Made by a program: the position numbers and the translations under genes
Shown: positions 22,183-37,306 of the stretch, piece after piece
Layout: each line of letters opens with the position of its first letter
Position numbering within the stretch: position 1 is the first letter of the stretch
The notes under the pieces: model-generated
What the model was told of the DNA's origin: nothing
Databases searched by the model: none
Seen by the model: only the letters and a program-made list of their open reading frames with translations
NCBI GenBank assembly: GCA_036023115.1
Contig: JAYKKT010000073.1
Coordinates: 12,153,001-12,217,000, forward strand
Source of the DNA: Brasenia schreberi
Lineage: Eukaryota > Streptophyta > Magnoliopsida > Nymphaeales > Cabombaceae
Direction: 5' to 3'
DNA: 64,000 bases

Positions 22183-24962
22183 CCCCGCCCATGTAAGGGA
22201 TCACCCTTGCATTGTCGGTCCCAAGCCCGAATAAAAGAGGAGGGTTGTGTTAGGTTTTTGACAGTCAGCGTAAAACTTTGTCGAACTTTTATAATATGAA
22301 TTACAAAAATTATGAGCATTGCTTTGGGGCTTCCCCGCCTAGCGACACGTTATAGAGCCCGAAAACAATGATAAGTAAGCAAGAGCCACTATATTTTCTC
22401 CCGAATATAGTGAATCAATTGCAGAGAGGGTTTCCACATAATAGACGGGTGTGGGTAAAGAAGTTAATCCCATTATATTGCCGCCCAAATATGGTGAATA
22501 ATTTTCAAAAAAAGACTCCTCATTTTGAATATGGACAGATGTGGAGGGTAAGGAAGCTAGTCCTAGATAGTAAGATTCGTATTGGTTCTTAGAATATTGA
22601 AACATTATCCGATAAGCTAATGGAGGTAGTGAATACTATGATTCGGAGAAATATTCATATTCTATGTTTAAAAGAGACAAAATGGGTTGGAGAAAAAGCA
22701 AAGGAGATAGAAGATACAGGTTTTAAATTATGGTACTCAGGTAAAGAAAAGGCTTGAAACGGAGTTGATATTATCATAAATAAAGATTTAAAGGATAGTG
22801 TAGTAGACATACAACGATATGGTGACCAAATCATGACGTTAAAATTAATGTTAGGAGCAAAGGTTTTGAATATAGTTTGTGCTTACGCACCTCAAGTAGG
22901 ACTAGAAGATAGTATAAAGACAACTTTTTAGAAAGAGTTAGATAAGGTGATTCAAAAGATTCCACAAAGGGAGATGACTTGTTTAGGAGGAGACTTAAAT
23001 AGACATGTCGGTAAAGAGGCATTAGGATATCAAGGTATTCATGAAAACTTTGGTTTTGAGGATATAAATGAGGAAGGTAGGGAGATTTTAAATTTTGCTA
23101 TGGCATTTGATCTCTTTATAGTCAATACAATCTTCAAAAAATGAGATGAACATTTAATTACTTATAAGAGTGCTTATCACAAACATAAATTGATTACTTT
23201 ATTTGTAGAAAAAAAGATAGCACGTGTTATAAAGATTGCAAGGTAATTCCATGAGAAAGCTTAACTACCCAACATCGACTTTTAGTTATGAATTTACAAA
23301 TAAAAAAATGGACAAAGAAGAAAAGAGTACATCGAGCTATTTTGACTAAATGGTGGAACCTCAAAAGCGAGAAAGAAGATATTTTTAAACAGAAAGTCCT
23401 TCAAGAAGATGTTTGGAATTATGTTGGTACACCCTATGATATGTGGAACAATATGACTATACATATTAGGAAAGTGGCGAAAGATGTGTTAGGTATATAT
23501 AAGGGAGGTGTACCGACACAAAAAGAAACTTGGTGGTGGAGTGAAGTAGTGCAAAATAAAATCAAGGCAAAGAGGGCATGTTACAAATTATATTGTGCTA
23601 AGAAAACTAGTAAAACTTTAGAGGCTTATAAGAAAGCAAAGAAGGAAGCGAAAAAGGGCATCAGTTAAACAAAAGCTAGCGAGACATTCAGAATTGTGTG
23701 AATTATCGAGGTATCAAGTTAATGAGTCATACTATGAAATTGTAGGAAAAAATTATCGAACGTAGGTTAAGACAAGTATCAAGTATAATAGATAACCAAT
23801 TTGGATTCATGCCAGTTAGATCTACTATTGAAGCGATTCACCTTTTGAGATGTCTTATAAAACATTTTAGAGCAAAAAAGAAACACCTTTACATGATATT
23901 TATTGATCTACAAAAAGCTTATGATAGGGTACCGAGGGAGGTTCTTTGGAGAACTTTGGAAAAAAAGAGGTATCCCATTGACATACATTAACCTTATAAC
24001 AGACATGTACGATAGTGCAAAAACATGTGTGAGGACTCATGAAGGAATGACATTCTTTGAAGTTAATATTGGGTTACATCAAGGATCAACTTTAAGTTCA
24101 TACTTATTTATAATGGTGATTGATGAGTTAACAAAACATATTCAAGATGAAGTACCTTGGTGTATGTTATTTGCATATGACATTGTGTTAGTGGAGGAGT
24201 CTAAGGAAAAAGTTAATAGAAAATTGGAACTATGGAGATAAACATTAGAAAGCAAAGGCCTCCGACTTAGTAGAACAAAGACGGAATATATGGAATGTAA
24301 GTTTGATCATTTGGTTAATTCAGAGGACATAAAAATTAAAATTGGCATACATTGCATCCCCCAAAAGGAAAGTTTTAAATACCTAGGGTCAATTTTTCAA
24401 AGTAATGAAAGAATTGATGAAGATGTTACGCATAGAATTAATGCTGGTTGGTTAAAATGGAGAGGAGCATCCGGTATTCTTTGTGATAAGAAGATATCAT
24501 TAAAGTTAAAAGGTAAATATTATAGAGTAGCAATTAGGCCTGCCATATTTTATGGTTATGATTGTTCTATAGTTAATCATCAACATGTACAAAAGATGTC
24601 TGTGACAGAAATGAAGATGTTGAGATGGATGAGTGGTCATATAAGAAAAGACCGTATACATAATGAGGTTATTAGAAACAAATTAGGAGTGACACCAATA
24701 GATGATAAAATGAGAGAATATCGTTTAAGATGGTTTGGACGTATAGCTAGAAGATGAAAAAAACATGTAAGAAGGTATGAAAAACTAAATTTGGAAAGTA
24801 TTAAAAAATGTAGAGGATGACCACAAAGTGTTGGAAAGAAATAATAAAGAATGATGTAGCTTATTGTGAGTTAACTGCTAACATGGCACACGATAGAGAT
24901 ATGTGGAAACAAAGAATCCATGTAGCCGACCTCATTTAGTATGGACAAAGGCTTAGTTGGTG
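22183..24962 (+). mobile_element. RTE-type LINE, decayed near-complete copy
   Basis: A leader with CCCATGTAAGGGATCACCC is followed by an apurinic endonuclease domain (LKETKW, CAYAPQ, GGDLNRHVG at about 22985-23010) and the reverse transcriptase ([30 protein letters not shown]). The conserved catalytic FADD reads FAYD at about 24170-24181. The C-terminal region ends with the GTAGCCGAC 3' terminal block at about 24923. Compared with the copy at 61571, roughly 145 codons are missing at about 23685, and several stops and frameshifts are present. The TTG tail is replaced by a TA/GT microsatellite. Confidence 0.92.
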
Positions 24963-25008
<46 letters not shown>

Positions 25009-25012
25009 TGAA
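24962..25012. repeat. (TA)n(TG)n(AG)n tract at LINE tail
   Basis: TA, TG and AG dinucleotide runs directly follow the LINE 3' end. Confidence 0.9.
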
Positions 25013-25199
25013 GGGAGGTTATTCTTATACACGAGATAGGATTTCCCTCATAAGAACATGAACATTATCCATCTAAAATGATACGAAAGCGATTCTTATG
25101 TTCGAGACACCACCCAAAAAAGACATCGCCAGACAACTCTCTCTAAAAAATGACGGAAATGAAGAAGAGAGACTGGAACGTTCTAACTATATACATACA

Positions 25200-25385
25200 C
25201 CACGATAACAATTAGTTAGCTGATTTATTAGCCAGGAAGAACCTGCGCATCAACGATGGGCTTCGTATCTGGAAAGAAGTACCACTTTCCTTACGACAGC
25301 AATATGTAATATGTAATATCCTAGGCTCGTGGCCTCATTTGTATAAAAAAAGAAAAAGAAAATCCAATGGTATCAATGTTGACCT
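25200..25385 (+). mobile_element. L1-type LINE 3' end (RNase H remnant)
   Basis: A plus-strand frame reads LADLLARKNLRINDGLRIW and then VPLSLRQQY, typical of the RNase H tail of plant L1-like LINEs or retroposed pol. One TAG interrupts it near 25214. It ends in a poly(A)-like AAAAAAAGAAAAAGAAAA at about 25345-25362. Only the last few dozen codons remain. Confidence 0.6.
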
Positions 25386-26385
25386 ATTTTGAGCAAGAAC
25401 ACAAAATAACGTGATATGAAACATGAAATTTACATCCCTACACGTATCCCTCTAAAATATCTTTTCCTGTAACAGGTGCAATGCAACAAAGAGCTGAATC
25501 CGAGCAGAACCCTCTCAAAACGACATGGGTCAGGATATATCGGAATCGGGCACCCGGGTATAATAAGGGTTAAAAGTACTCAGCTGTTTTATAAAGAGCC
25601 TATGTACAAGTCTGCTTCGATGACGGGCGTGTCAATATGAACGAACCCCACCAGATATGGTGGTCGGCTAAATTCTACTAAAGGCATGTTCCAGAATTCT
25701 GGATTCAGGGTCTGGTGTGGGAAAACAATATCCAAATCCGGAAAATCACAATACGGTGATTCAATAGCCACCATATATATAAGAACTCTGAACTGAATCA
25801 GATCCGACAATCAACAACGGCAATTGCCAGGCCATTACAAGTAAGCGGCAGGGTCAACTCTACGTGGGAATCAACAGGCCAACACACATTTCCTGGCATC
25901 ATCCGATTGAACAGCATAAACGTAAACCATGTCAAGCAGGGTGGTCACAGAATTCGAAAAACACTAATAGACCCCATGCACTTGGCTTTTACTAATGCAT
26001 AAATCGGGTACAACTCGGCTTTAGCTCGATCAGGGATCAAGCTCATAAATAACAACCAAGTTCAAGCCCGAGGTCAACCACAAATTCCTTTAACGAATAC
26101 ATGTTGTGTAAAGTTCAAGCCCAATTATTTTTTTTAAGAGTTTCAAGTATACTAGTTCTGCTTGTCGCCTACATTATCGATCACAAGGCATCTAGCAACA
26201 TATCAAGCACAGTTGAAAGATTTAAACACAACCAAAGGGAAAACTTGAAACTCTTAAAATAATCTATCAATCTTCAGTACAAAAACAACTATTGTTCTGT
26301 GGGAAAACCTAAAAGACGAACTCATTGAGAAAATCCCAAAAAACTCCATAATCCGGTAAAAAAGCTAATCTCCTCTCTAAGATCT
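25386..26385. other. gene-free stretch and RPL17 3' flank
   Basis: No second gene is supported. A 73-codon minus-strand frame (25589-25810) matches nothing. The part next to 26385 should be the 3' untranslated region of RPL17. CTCGGCTTTAGCTCG-type words near 26010-26090 look repetitive. Confidence 0.5.
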
Positions 26386-29527
<3,142 letters not shown>

Positions 29528-29583
29528 CTTTGTTGCAGATCGAGCGACGCCGTCTGCCGCTCGGTGGAAGGGAAAACCTCTTC

Positions 29584-29591
29584 TAGGGTTT
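29584..29591 (-). promoter_or_regulatory. telobox (AAACCCTA) in RPL17 promoter/leader
   Basis: AAACCCTA on the minus strand lies about 57 bases upstream of the RPL17 ATG. Teloboxes near the transcription start are a known hallmark of plant ribosomal protein gene promoters. A GGGCC core at about 29625 may be a weak site II partner. Confidence 0.65.
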
Positions 29592-29939
29592 CCACGTTTA
29601 TAGGTCCTCATTTTTTCATTGTTGGCCCTTGGGAATTTATCTGTTCGGAGAATACCGCTACTATTCTAGTATATTCTCATTGGACCCTTAACGGATTAGT
29701 ATTCGCATTAAGCCGCTTAGAGGTTATTTACTATATTGTCCCTCGATCTTTACAGATCGTGTTTCAAATGCACGTTTGGCGCCAAACCACTAGTTCGTTT
29801 GTAAAATAATTCAAATGGTTTCTCTTCTTAACAAGTCTTTCAATCAAACACAAGAATTTGGTCATTTTAGATATAGAGTTGCATTCAAGCAAAGCATAGT
29901 TCGCTCAATTTCAGTTTGATTCATATCCAGATCTGTCGA

Positions 29940-30321
29940 GTTTCAATCATCATCTGTACGAAGGCTCTAAATGTACGCTCAAATTGAAGAATCCACTCGT
30001 CCGCGACGAGTGGCTCATGATCATCAACACCATGCTCCTTGCATCTATTTTTTGTAATTCATCTAGTATAACAGCTTCAGTTGAGGTGTTCCTAATAGTA
30101 ACGATTCTTTCATGTATATTGCACAAGTGGTTCAGCACCACAGGCCCACGGTGTTGCTCTACTTTTTTCTCAAAATCATTGGTGCAGATGAGACCCACAT
30201 TCATGTTATCCTTTGAAGCCTACACAAAGTCAATATAATCGTCTTTCTTTTGTGTTTACATACTTAGCTACCTTCACGACTCATGTTATTTCTTAATTAA
30301 CTTATACTCTGATACCAACTT
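29940..30321 (-). mobile_element. LTR retrotransposon internal remnant with primer-binding site
   Basis: On the minus strand TGGTATCAGAG (30307-30317), the initiator-methionine tRNA primer-binding site used by Copia elements, follows the LTR after a few bases. Downstream is an 84-codon open frame (29950-30204) of gag-like position but unrecognised sequence. No pol or second LTR is present before the RPL17 promoter. Confidence 0.65.
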
Positions 30322-30783
30322 TGTTATGAACTACGAGAAGTCATGTATGTGGGGTTCGCTCACACCACATGAGCTAAATCTCATGAGGACGTGATCAATG
30401 TAGAACTAAACATAACAAGAATATCATCAAGAATTTATCATTACAATAATCTAAAACCCAAAGTTGCGATGGTAGGGTCTACCTACAATCCCTTTATTTA
30501 AATAGTGCAATAAGAAAAGCAGGATCATATCATTATCTTGTATCATCTCTATTGACAAGATATCACACCTCCATGATATGTAGGGTGAGTTGCAAAGCCC
30601 AGACGATAGTAGAAAGAAGGAAAACAGTCCCTGTGAGGAGAATACCTGAAGGCTGCAATTTTTAGTAATAATGCATCGAAAACTTTAAAGGATATGAAAA
30701 GACAATTATTTTCAAAAAGTAAACCACAACCCACAATTAAATTATTAGATTCATTTAGTTTCGATATCATGGATTATACAACA
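30322..30783 (-). mobile_element. LTR, oriented toward RPL17
   Basis: On the minus strand it begins TGTTGTATAATCC and ends TTCATAACA, so it has TG...CA ends with short TGTT/AACA inverted termini. It is followed at once by the primer-binding site at 30317. It contains a TATA-like TATTTAAATA near 30500. Length is 462 bp. Only one LTR was found. Confidence 0.65.
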
Positions 30784-30848
30784 CCCAACTAAGTCATAGG
30801 AGTTCACCATCCCTCCCATACATACTGTGAGCCAACCTTCACAAAAAT

Positions 30849-31016
30849 CAGTGGCGGATGTACATTGAGCTAAGGTCGACCTGAAATTTCAGAAAATAAC
30901 TTAAAGCCTATTGCTCAAAGTTGGATCTATGAGCTATAATACATGGTTCGCCTCACCCTAAACCATTCCAGGGACTACTTGCCCCCACCCTAAAAGAATG
31001 TCTAGATCCGCCACCG
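30849..31016. mobile_element. hAT-type MITE, 168 bp
   Basis: Terminal inverted repeats are CAGTGGCGGAT at left and ATCCGCCACCG at right (10 of 11 complementary). Flanking 8-mers are ACAAAAAT (30841-30848) and ACAAAAAA (31017-31024), 7 of 8 identical. The 8-bp duplication and CA(G)TGGCGG termini fit hAT MITEs. Confidence 0.8.
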
Positions 31017-31024
31017 ACAAAAAA

Positions 31025-32700
31025 CCATAATCATGCCAACTCATTATGACAGTGTTTGGACACACTCTATATTTACCCTAGTCGGAATATCCCTGGTACT
31101 TGCTAGTCTCTAGAGTTGCATATAGCCAATATGTTCACACAATTAACACATTAACTGGGTCTCACTACTCATGTGGTATGGTGGGTGGTTGGGTCCATCG
31201 TTGAATTGAACATTCTTTTCCCTGGTTTTGTTTGGTGTATGTAGATCGGGTCAGACCCATCCAGATCCAACACGTTACACAATGTGTGTGCACATATATG
31301 TGTGTATATAATATGTATGTATAATATATATCGGCCTTGTTTACAGACATAGAATTCAATTATAGAGCTTAAAACAAATAACCAAACCGAAGTGTCGAAA
31401 TAATTTTATTCGGCTGAGTTATCGACACAATTCAGTTCAGTCAGTTTTCATATTTAGAGAAAATTAGGTTTTCAGTTAATTTTGTGTTAATTGCCAGCCT
31501 CACTTAAGGTAAGCTATTGCCCATTGTACTATCTACGCTTTACTGAAGGTCATTGTTATCACTTAAGATCAGAAGAGCATCTGGGTGTAAAGATCAGTGT
31601 CATTAGAGTCCTCTGCTAAAGGTTAGGCAACACTAAAATTTGGATACAATCCATGGATCGATGCAAGTCTGTCTAACAGAGGTGCTGGTGTGCCCGGGCG
31701 CATAATGCGGCAACATAGAAAATCATGTGTGCAGGACCTGATTGCCTCGTCAAAGTGCATCCGTAGGGATGGCAATGGGGTTATCCCAATACACGAACCC
31801 AAGCCTGATTTGGTCCGGTATTCCCCGCCCCATTGGGGTCGGGTTTGTTGGGATTGGGTCAATATTGCCATCTCCATGCATCTGCCTTACCCTCGCCAGG
31901 CTGAGGCACGCTGTTTCGACCCAGTGCACAAAGGTGTAATAGAAATACAAACCAACTTTTCTCTTTTTGATTGGCAAGCTGAGGTTAGGCAGCGCTCCAC
32001 TGGATGCAGACACCTCATTGCTCCCGCAGCATTTGAGCACTCGACCTCTTGTCAAAAGTGCCCAATTCTCAAACAATTAAGCCATGATACCTATTGGCAG
32101 CTTTACAAGAATACTCAAAACTTTCCTTGCTAGGAGGCCATCTCCCACCCTGTGGTTCAGGAGCTCAATACTCTCAATCAGCATTTGGTAGGGCGAGTGA
32201 CCGCAGCTTACCTATTTCAGATATTTTTAAAGAAAAGGAAGAACAGAATGCAGTCTTGAAGACTATTTTTGCCATCAAACTCCATCATTTTATAAGCATC
32301 ATGCATATTTTATCGACAACGAAATACTCGAATTCCATATATCCAAGTATACAAAAAGAACCATAACAAGAGGAAGGTGAAAAATCAAGATACACCAGAC
32401 ATTCTAACACCAATTTGATTTGAAACTTGGATCCCAGGTGTGGAGTGAGAGGTGAGTTATAATACTATAGAATCCTTAAAAGAGTATACCTGTTAAACAG
32501 AGAAGACAAAAGCAAAAGAGACCAATCAAAACCAAGCTCGTGTTCCATGCTAAGCTCGGCCACCTCCTTAGTCATCATTGTGATCTATCCTGGTCATACC
32601 TGTATTTAACTCCAAAAGCATATGGCATCCAGATCCACCAAAATCCGCGATTCACTTCACAAGGTGCCTTAACACAGAAAGAAAGGAGCAGTAGAATGTC
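31025..32700. other. gene-free stretch and FBL12-like 3' flank
   Basis: Open frames of 84-147 codons overlap on both strands at 31623-32133 without family resemblance. GGGATGGCAATGGGG and GGGGTCGGGTTTG words are typical of dispersed repeats. A CCATGTACA-free TA/GT run lies at about 31285-31330. The part adjoining 32700 should include the 3' UTR of the minus-strand F-box gene. Confidence 0.45.
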
Positions 32701-33849
32701 CTACTGAAAGGGGAGATTCTCCAGGCCTGGACCAAAACACACTAGCTCCTCAGCCTGCACTTTCACATCTCCTCTCACAAGCTTGAATGATTCAAGTACC
32801 ACATGTGTGACCTGCCAACAACCATGCATATACAGCACCCTGAGACTGGGACACCCGTTCTGAAGGGCTTCTAGACCCTGATTACAGAGATTACGGCATC
32901 TGTTCACATGTAGCACCTCCAACTTTTGGCAATTCATCGCGATTGCCTCCCAACTGAGAAATTTGACATCATGACACACAGCTAAACTCCATTCTTTCAG
33001 CACTGGGCACCCTTTTGCAATGGCTATCACAGACTCATTGCCGACGAACCGGCACATACGCAGGTTAAGAAACCTCAAGCAGGCACCACCTATACCAATG
33101 CAGCCTAAGCCATCACCCCACATCCAACGCCTTAAATATGAGAGTGTTAAGAACTCGAGGCGACTTCCTTCAACAGCTCTAAAAATGCCATCAGCTGTGA
33201 GTGAGCACGAATCGGCTTCTAAATAATCCAACCTTGAACAACTCTTGAACCCATGTCCTTTTATGCCCTGACAGTATGAAATATTCACAGCCTTCAGATC
33301 ATGACAGCCCTTAGAAAGAGCCGAGATGCCATCATCAGTAACAAGCTCACAGAATGAAAGATTTATAGATCGTAATGACCCGCAAGAATGGCTCAAGTTA
33401 TATAAGGCAGCATCACTGATATTGCATCTATATAAACTGATGGATAGGAGATTCGGGCATCCAGTTGACACAAATGAAATCCCTTCATCCGTCAGGCCAA
33501 AGCATGAGTAAAGAGATAAGTTCTGCAGTTTGGTGCCAGACAACTGCAAATGCTTCAGTGCTGAATCAGACAACAGGGTGCACCCAGCCAGACTCAGAGA
33601 GGACAGAGAATTGAAACGAGAAAGAAGCCTCGAGACATATTCGGTATAGGTTCTTGAGGCATTAGAACCATGAAATGGCCGAATCTTCAAGAGCACACGT
33701 GCTGCATTTTGGATCTGAAGCCAGCGACGACAGGTCAGGCCAAATGCCTCACGGTCTGTGTAGAACGTAAGGCGCTGAAATATAGCCACCAGACAATCAT
33801 CAGGTAAATTGGAGATTACAGAAGGAAGGTTGTCAACTGCGGCCATCAT
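32701..33849 (-). CDS. F-box/LRR-repeat protein (FBL12-like)
   Basis: Single exon, 382 residues, starting at the first of two consecutive ATGs (33849). The F-box is at about residues 10-50 (VISNLPDDCLVAIFQRL, then CRRWLQIQ). About a dozen cysteine-containing leucine-rich repeats follow (for example LSLSLAGC-type, LQNLSLYSCFGLTDEGI and LRVLYMHGCWQVTHVV) across about 75-355. Length and layout match the plant F-box/LRR-repeat protein 12 group (about 395 residues in Arabidopsis). It should dock on SKP1 in an SCF E3 ligase and bind a substrate with its LRR solenoid; the substrate is unknown. No frameshift or stop is seen. The open frame and conserved F-box suggest a working gene. Other FBL members remain an alternative. 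Confidence 0.93.
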   Translation of the reverse strand: MMAAVDNLPSVISNLPDDCLVAIFQRLTFYTDREAFGLTCRRWLQIQNAARVLLKIRPFHGSNASRTYTEYVSRLLSRFNSLSSLSLAGCTLLSDSALKHLQLSGTKLQNLSLYSCFGLTDEGISFVSTGCPNLLSISLYRCNISDAALYNLSHSCGSLRSINLSFCELVTDDGISALSKGCHDLKAVNISYCQGIKGHGFKSCSRLDYLEADSCSLTADGIFRAVEGSRLEFLTLSYLRRWMWGDGLGCIGIGGACLRFLNLRMCRFVGNESVIAIAKGCPVLKEWSLAVCHDVKFLSWEAIAMNCQKLEVLHVNRCRNLCNQGLEALQNGCPSLRVLYMHGCWQVTHVVLESFKLVRGDVKVQAEELVCFGPGLENLPFQ

Positions 33850-35361
33850 AGTCAGGAACTCAGGATGCCATCAATTTGCTCTAATTGAGATAACTAAGTG
33901 CAAACAGATTATCACTTTTTTTATGGTATAGTAAAGCACTTGGCATAGATTGGAGGCAAGTAGACTGATGACCAACAACACTGCAAGAAATAAGCAAAGA
34001 CAGGAAAAGATAAGTACTTTAGAAAGCAATTATGATACAGAAACTCAACCTTACATGTGCCTAATCATATTACAAAACAAACTTATGTTAAAAAACATTC
34101 ACATGAATTTGTGCAAATTTATCACTGGACATTGATCATGAAGCTGCAACTCTGTGGTCTGTAGAATGATGCCTAATATTTCTCACGATATGAGGTGGGG
34201 AAGTGAAACAGGTAGTTAAAGGAAAAGTTCATGGGATTCTCAAGTACATGAATTGTTCAATCTCGAATGTTTGAGTTTTCCATAGCTTAATGGATCAGCG
34301 ACTGTATTGGTTAACGTTGTAATATGAAGTATAATAACTTTAACATGATATGATAACCTGGGGAAACTAGTGAGGAACTAGATTAATCATACAGGTTGCA
34401 AAAGCACTGATTTGATGCCAGGTAATGCTAGGTTTTTGCAAGAATCAATATAATGCAAATCTGGTCTCCAGCCTAGTAATTTCAGAATCAGTGAGCAGAT
34501 GGATCAATCAAGGGAATGAAAAAGCAAGAATTTGAAACTAGTGATTGTTAAGTTGTTGCAAGAATCAATACAATGCAAATCTGATCTCCAACCTAGTAGT
34601 TTCCTAAGCTTGAACAAGATCAAGGTTAGCAGAATGATTGACAAAAAGAACTAGCAGTCAAAGTCACAAATTATATCAAAAGCTGATGAATAGTATCAAA
34701 AACAAAAAGTAAATTGCACTGGAGTAAAATGGGGTAAAACTATCATAGTCAAGCAACACCTGACATGTTAAGATTAGGCATGATGCATAAAGATTTTGTT
34801 CATACAGAATGTAAAAATGGCAAGGTTGCCCCATTAAAAGTAACAACATTAAGAAGAAGATAGTACATGGATAATTTAGCATTAACCGTACGCTCCATAT
34901 ATATGGTCTTAACCATCTTAACTTGGATGGTTCAGCTTTAATCATTATATTTATCACAGTGATCAGTTGTCAATTCTATACCTTAAGTAACGAAATGCTA
35001 GGTACTTATTTTTTATTCCTAGGCAAGCCAGACATACTTAAATTCATTGTAGGAGTTGAATAAGGCACTATGCACGTACAGTTAAACTTCACATCAAATG
35101 TAATATTATGTCACACATCCCTGGAATGGGAAATATCAACGCATGATTTTGTTATACATATGAAATAGCCAGATCTTCATTGAGAACCGTGTCTCTCTCC
35201 CCCCTCTCACCACATTCTTAAGCAATTTGCATCAGAATTAAACAATCTGTACCCATACATTTTCGTAATGATCCCAAAAGGATTTCAACATGTCACATGA
35301 AAATCATCAAGAAGTCCTACATATTACCTAGGATGTCCTCCATGTCCAGGATACCTTTATA
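33850..35361. other. upstream region of FBL12-like gene; local duplication
   Basis: No further gene is supported. A local duplication of about 50 bp is visible: TGCAAGAATCAATAtAATGC with TCTCCAACCTAGTA-type sequence at about 34436-34485 and again at about 34557-34605. The 5' UTR and promoter of the F-box/LRR gene must lie at the low end. Confidence 0.5.
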
Positions 35362-36963
35362 TCAATTGCGTAAACCAGAATTTTCTGAAGGCTGGACTGC
35401 TTTAATATTTATGGTGTATTCCTTGTGAGTTGCAGGTAGGCTAGATGAATCAGATAGGTCATGTGAGCCAAAGCAAGACAAGGCAGATGAATTACCATGC
35501 CCATATCCAATAAGCACTCCACAATTACGGCACAAAAGCTTAGTTTTCATTCCATGAGGACCCCATGAATAAGGGAGACACTTGACCTCATCAACCTGGG
35601 TGAAGCGGCTAACGTCAATGGAGAGGAATGAAATGACACCCTTCTTGATGGCCTTCTGATACCTAGAGCCGACAGAGATGAGATTTGAGGAGGCCAGATT
35701 TAGAACGTAGCCACAAGACCCACAACTGCATCGACCAAAAACAAATCCACGTCTAAGACTGTGTTAGAGGGAGAAACATCAATGTCACTGACAACATCGA
35801 TTATTATGTTATGCTGGCAAAAACTAAAAAACTAATCTTCGTTTCCAATGTGCAAGATCAATACTCTGTAGGCTATCTGCACAATAATAGATATGTATAC
35901 TTCCTTCAGAAATCTTTTATATTGTAACAAAGCTTTTGTTGGAAGGGAAAAACATTCCCTTTTTTTATAAAATTCTTTCAAGCAACCTCCCATTTACACC
36001 GCATCGGAAAATAAATGATACGGATCCAAGACTGCATGAGATCAGTAGGCAGACAGATAACCATATACCCCATAAACTAGCAACTACTACACTGATGTAA
36101 GGAGAATGATAACTCCTGGCCTTTTCAAGTGAAGCGAAAATATCTAAAGTATTGTGTAACAAGTTTGTTTTCTTCTACACATTATATTATTTTTTTGATA
36201 GTTTAATACATGAGAAGAAATAGTGACAGACTTATACACTAAAACTTTATTGATAATAGGAAGAAAATAGAACAGGTAATACAGACCAGACTTATATATG
36301 TTCTAATCACTTCAGCGACATTGAATATCATTTAGTACTCTTCCTTACGGGGGTTGGCACACCCCTACCACATATGCACAACACCGGATATCGAACTCAT
36401 GACCTTTAACTTGAAAGTTCACGTATCATTACGGTGGCTCTTTGCTCAATCATCCACTGCACCTCAGGGAATCGAAACAAATTGATCCCATATCATTACT
36501 TCCCTTGCGCTAATTGATTTTTTGGGAACTAAATCTCACATTGACAAACAAACGAATTTAATCCGTTTGATCAAATCCACTTAAAGAAGACGTTCTATTC
36601 TAAAGCTTTTAGCTAGCAAGGTTTCAAATGGGTCCAGTGCTTTATCCTTCGTTCTGCACCAATTTAGGGACTAATTTCTTGAAGGAAAAGTAATGACCCT
36701 CTCATTGTTGAAAAGTAAAGAATAAAAAAACAAAATTACCATCTTTAATTTCCGAAAAAACACGAACATTGAAAAGAACGACGACGACTAGCACAGACTT
36801 TTGAGATAATGGTGGTCTATGTAAGGCTTCAAATCCAGATGTCGAGATTCTTCAAAATTTCATAATTGGGAATCATACCAACGAAAGCATCAGCATCAAA
36901 ATCTAAACGAAACCAGGAATCGGAATCGGAACTGTACCTGTACGTGACATCCGTGGTGGACAT
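35362..36963 (-). CDS. At4g08330-like small Cys-rich protein, two exons
   Basis: Joining 36938-36963 (ATG to AG) with 35362-35725 across a GT-AG intron gives 129 residues in frame. The protein begins MSTTDVTYSCGSCGYVLNLA, then AIKKGVISFLSIDVSRFTQV, DEVKCLPYSWGP, and TKLLCRNCGVLIGYG, ending in IKAVQPSENSGLRN. The layout of two CxxC pairs and the ISF-(F/L)-SID-SRF-TQ block is that of the plant family represented by At4g08330, annotated chloroplastic but of unknown function. The four cysteines could bind zinc. The in-exon ATG at 36961-36963 is the one that keeps the family frame. An ATG at 37098-37100 in a probable upstream exon (donor CCCAG|GTCATC near 37053) is out of frame with it and would be an upstream ORF. 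No transit peptide is obvious. Confidence 0.88.
35980..36900. other. intron of the At4g08330-like gene
   Basis: This is the body of the 1.2-kb intron between the two coding exons. Apart from a possible tRNA-like SINE at 36340-36470, I see no other feature. A 65-codon minus-strand frame at 35965-36162 lies inside the intron and matches nothing. Confidence 0.6.
36340..36470 (-). mobile_element. possible tRNA-like SINE in intron
   Basis: On the minus strand a B-box-like GAGTTCGATATCCGG (near 36380-36395) follows a GGTGCAGTGGATGATTGAGC region by about 60 bases, similar in plan to the family 2 SINEs. No target duplication was established. Confidence 0.35.
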
Positions 36964-37049
36964 CCTTCAGAAAAACAAAGAGAGACAGTTGACAAAATAG
37001 GAAGAATTTTCAATACATATAGAGACCAGAGAGAGAGAAAGAGAGGGAT

Positions 37050-37110
37050 GACCTGGGTATCGACTTCTCCGGATGCGCGTAGTCGGATCCCTCTCTCCAT
37101 GCGTAATATC
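37050..37110 (-). promoter_or_regulatory. probable 5' UTR exon/uORF of At4g08330-like gene
   Basis: On the minus strand, ATGGAGAGAGGGATCC (from 37100) runs to a CCCAG|GTCATC donor-like site at about 37053/37052. If spliced to 36964 it would give a short upstream ORF in another frame from the main protein. GA-rich sequence next to it is typical of plant leaders. Confidence 0.4.
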
Positions 37111-37273
37111 TATAAATGTAAAATACACATTAGAGAGAGAATCGGAATTGGTAGACGCCCAACAATGCATGGAAACCTTCCCCCTTTCCCACAACGCAAA
37201 AGCTCCACGAAAAAAATTGCTTTGTGACGTGAACGTGAGGAAACCATCTGTGAAAGGGGGCGGCCAACATCAT

Positions 37274-37306
37274 GATGTTGGTCATGACATGATGATGACC
37301 AACATC
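37274..37306. repeat. 12-bp-arm inverted repeat upstream of gene
   Basis: GATGTTGGTCAT (37274-37285) and ATGACCAACATC (37295-37306) are exact complements around 9 bases, in a region rich in GATGATG. Confidence 0.8.

Noticed and set aside
31623..32133. Frames of up to 147 codons on both strands
   Set aside because: They overlap each other and dispersed repeat words; no protein family recognised.
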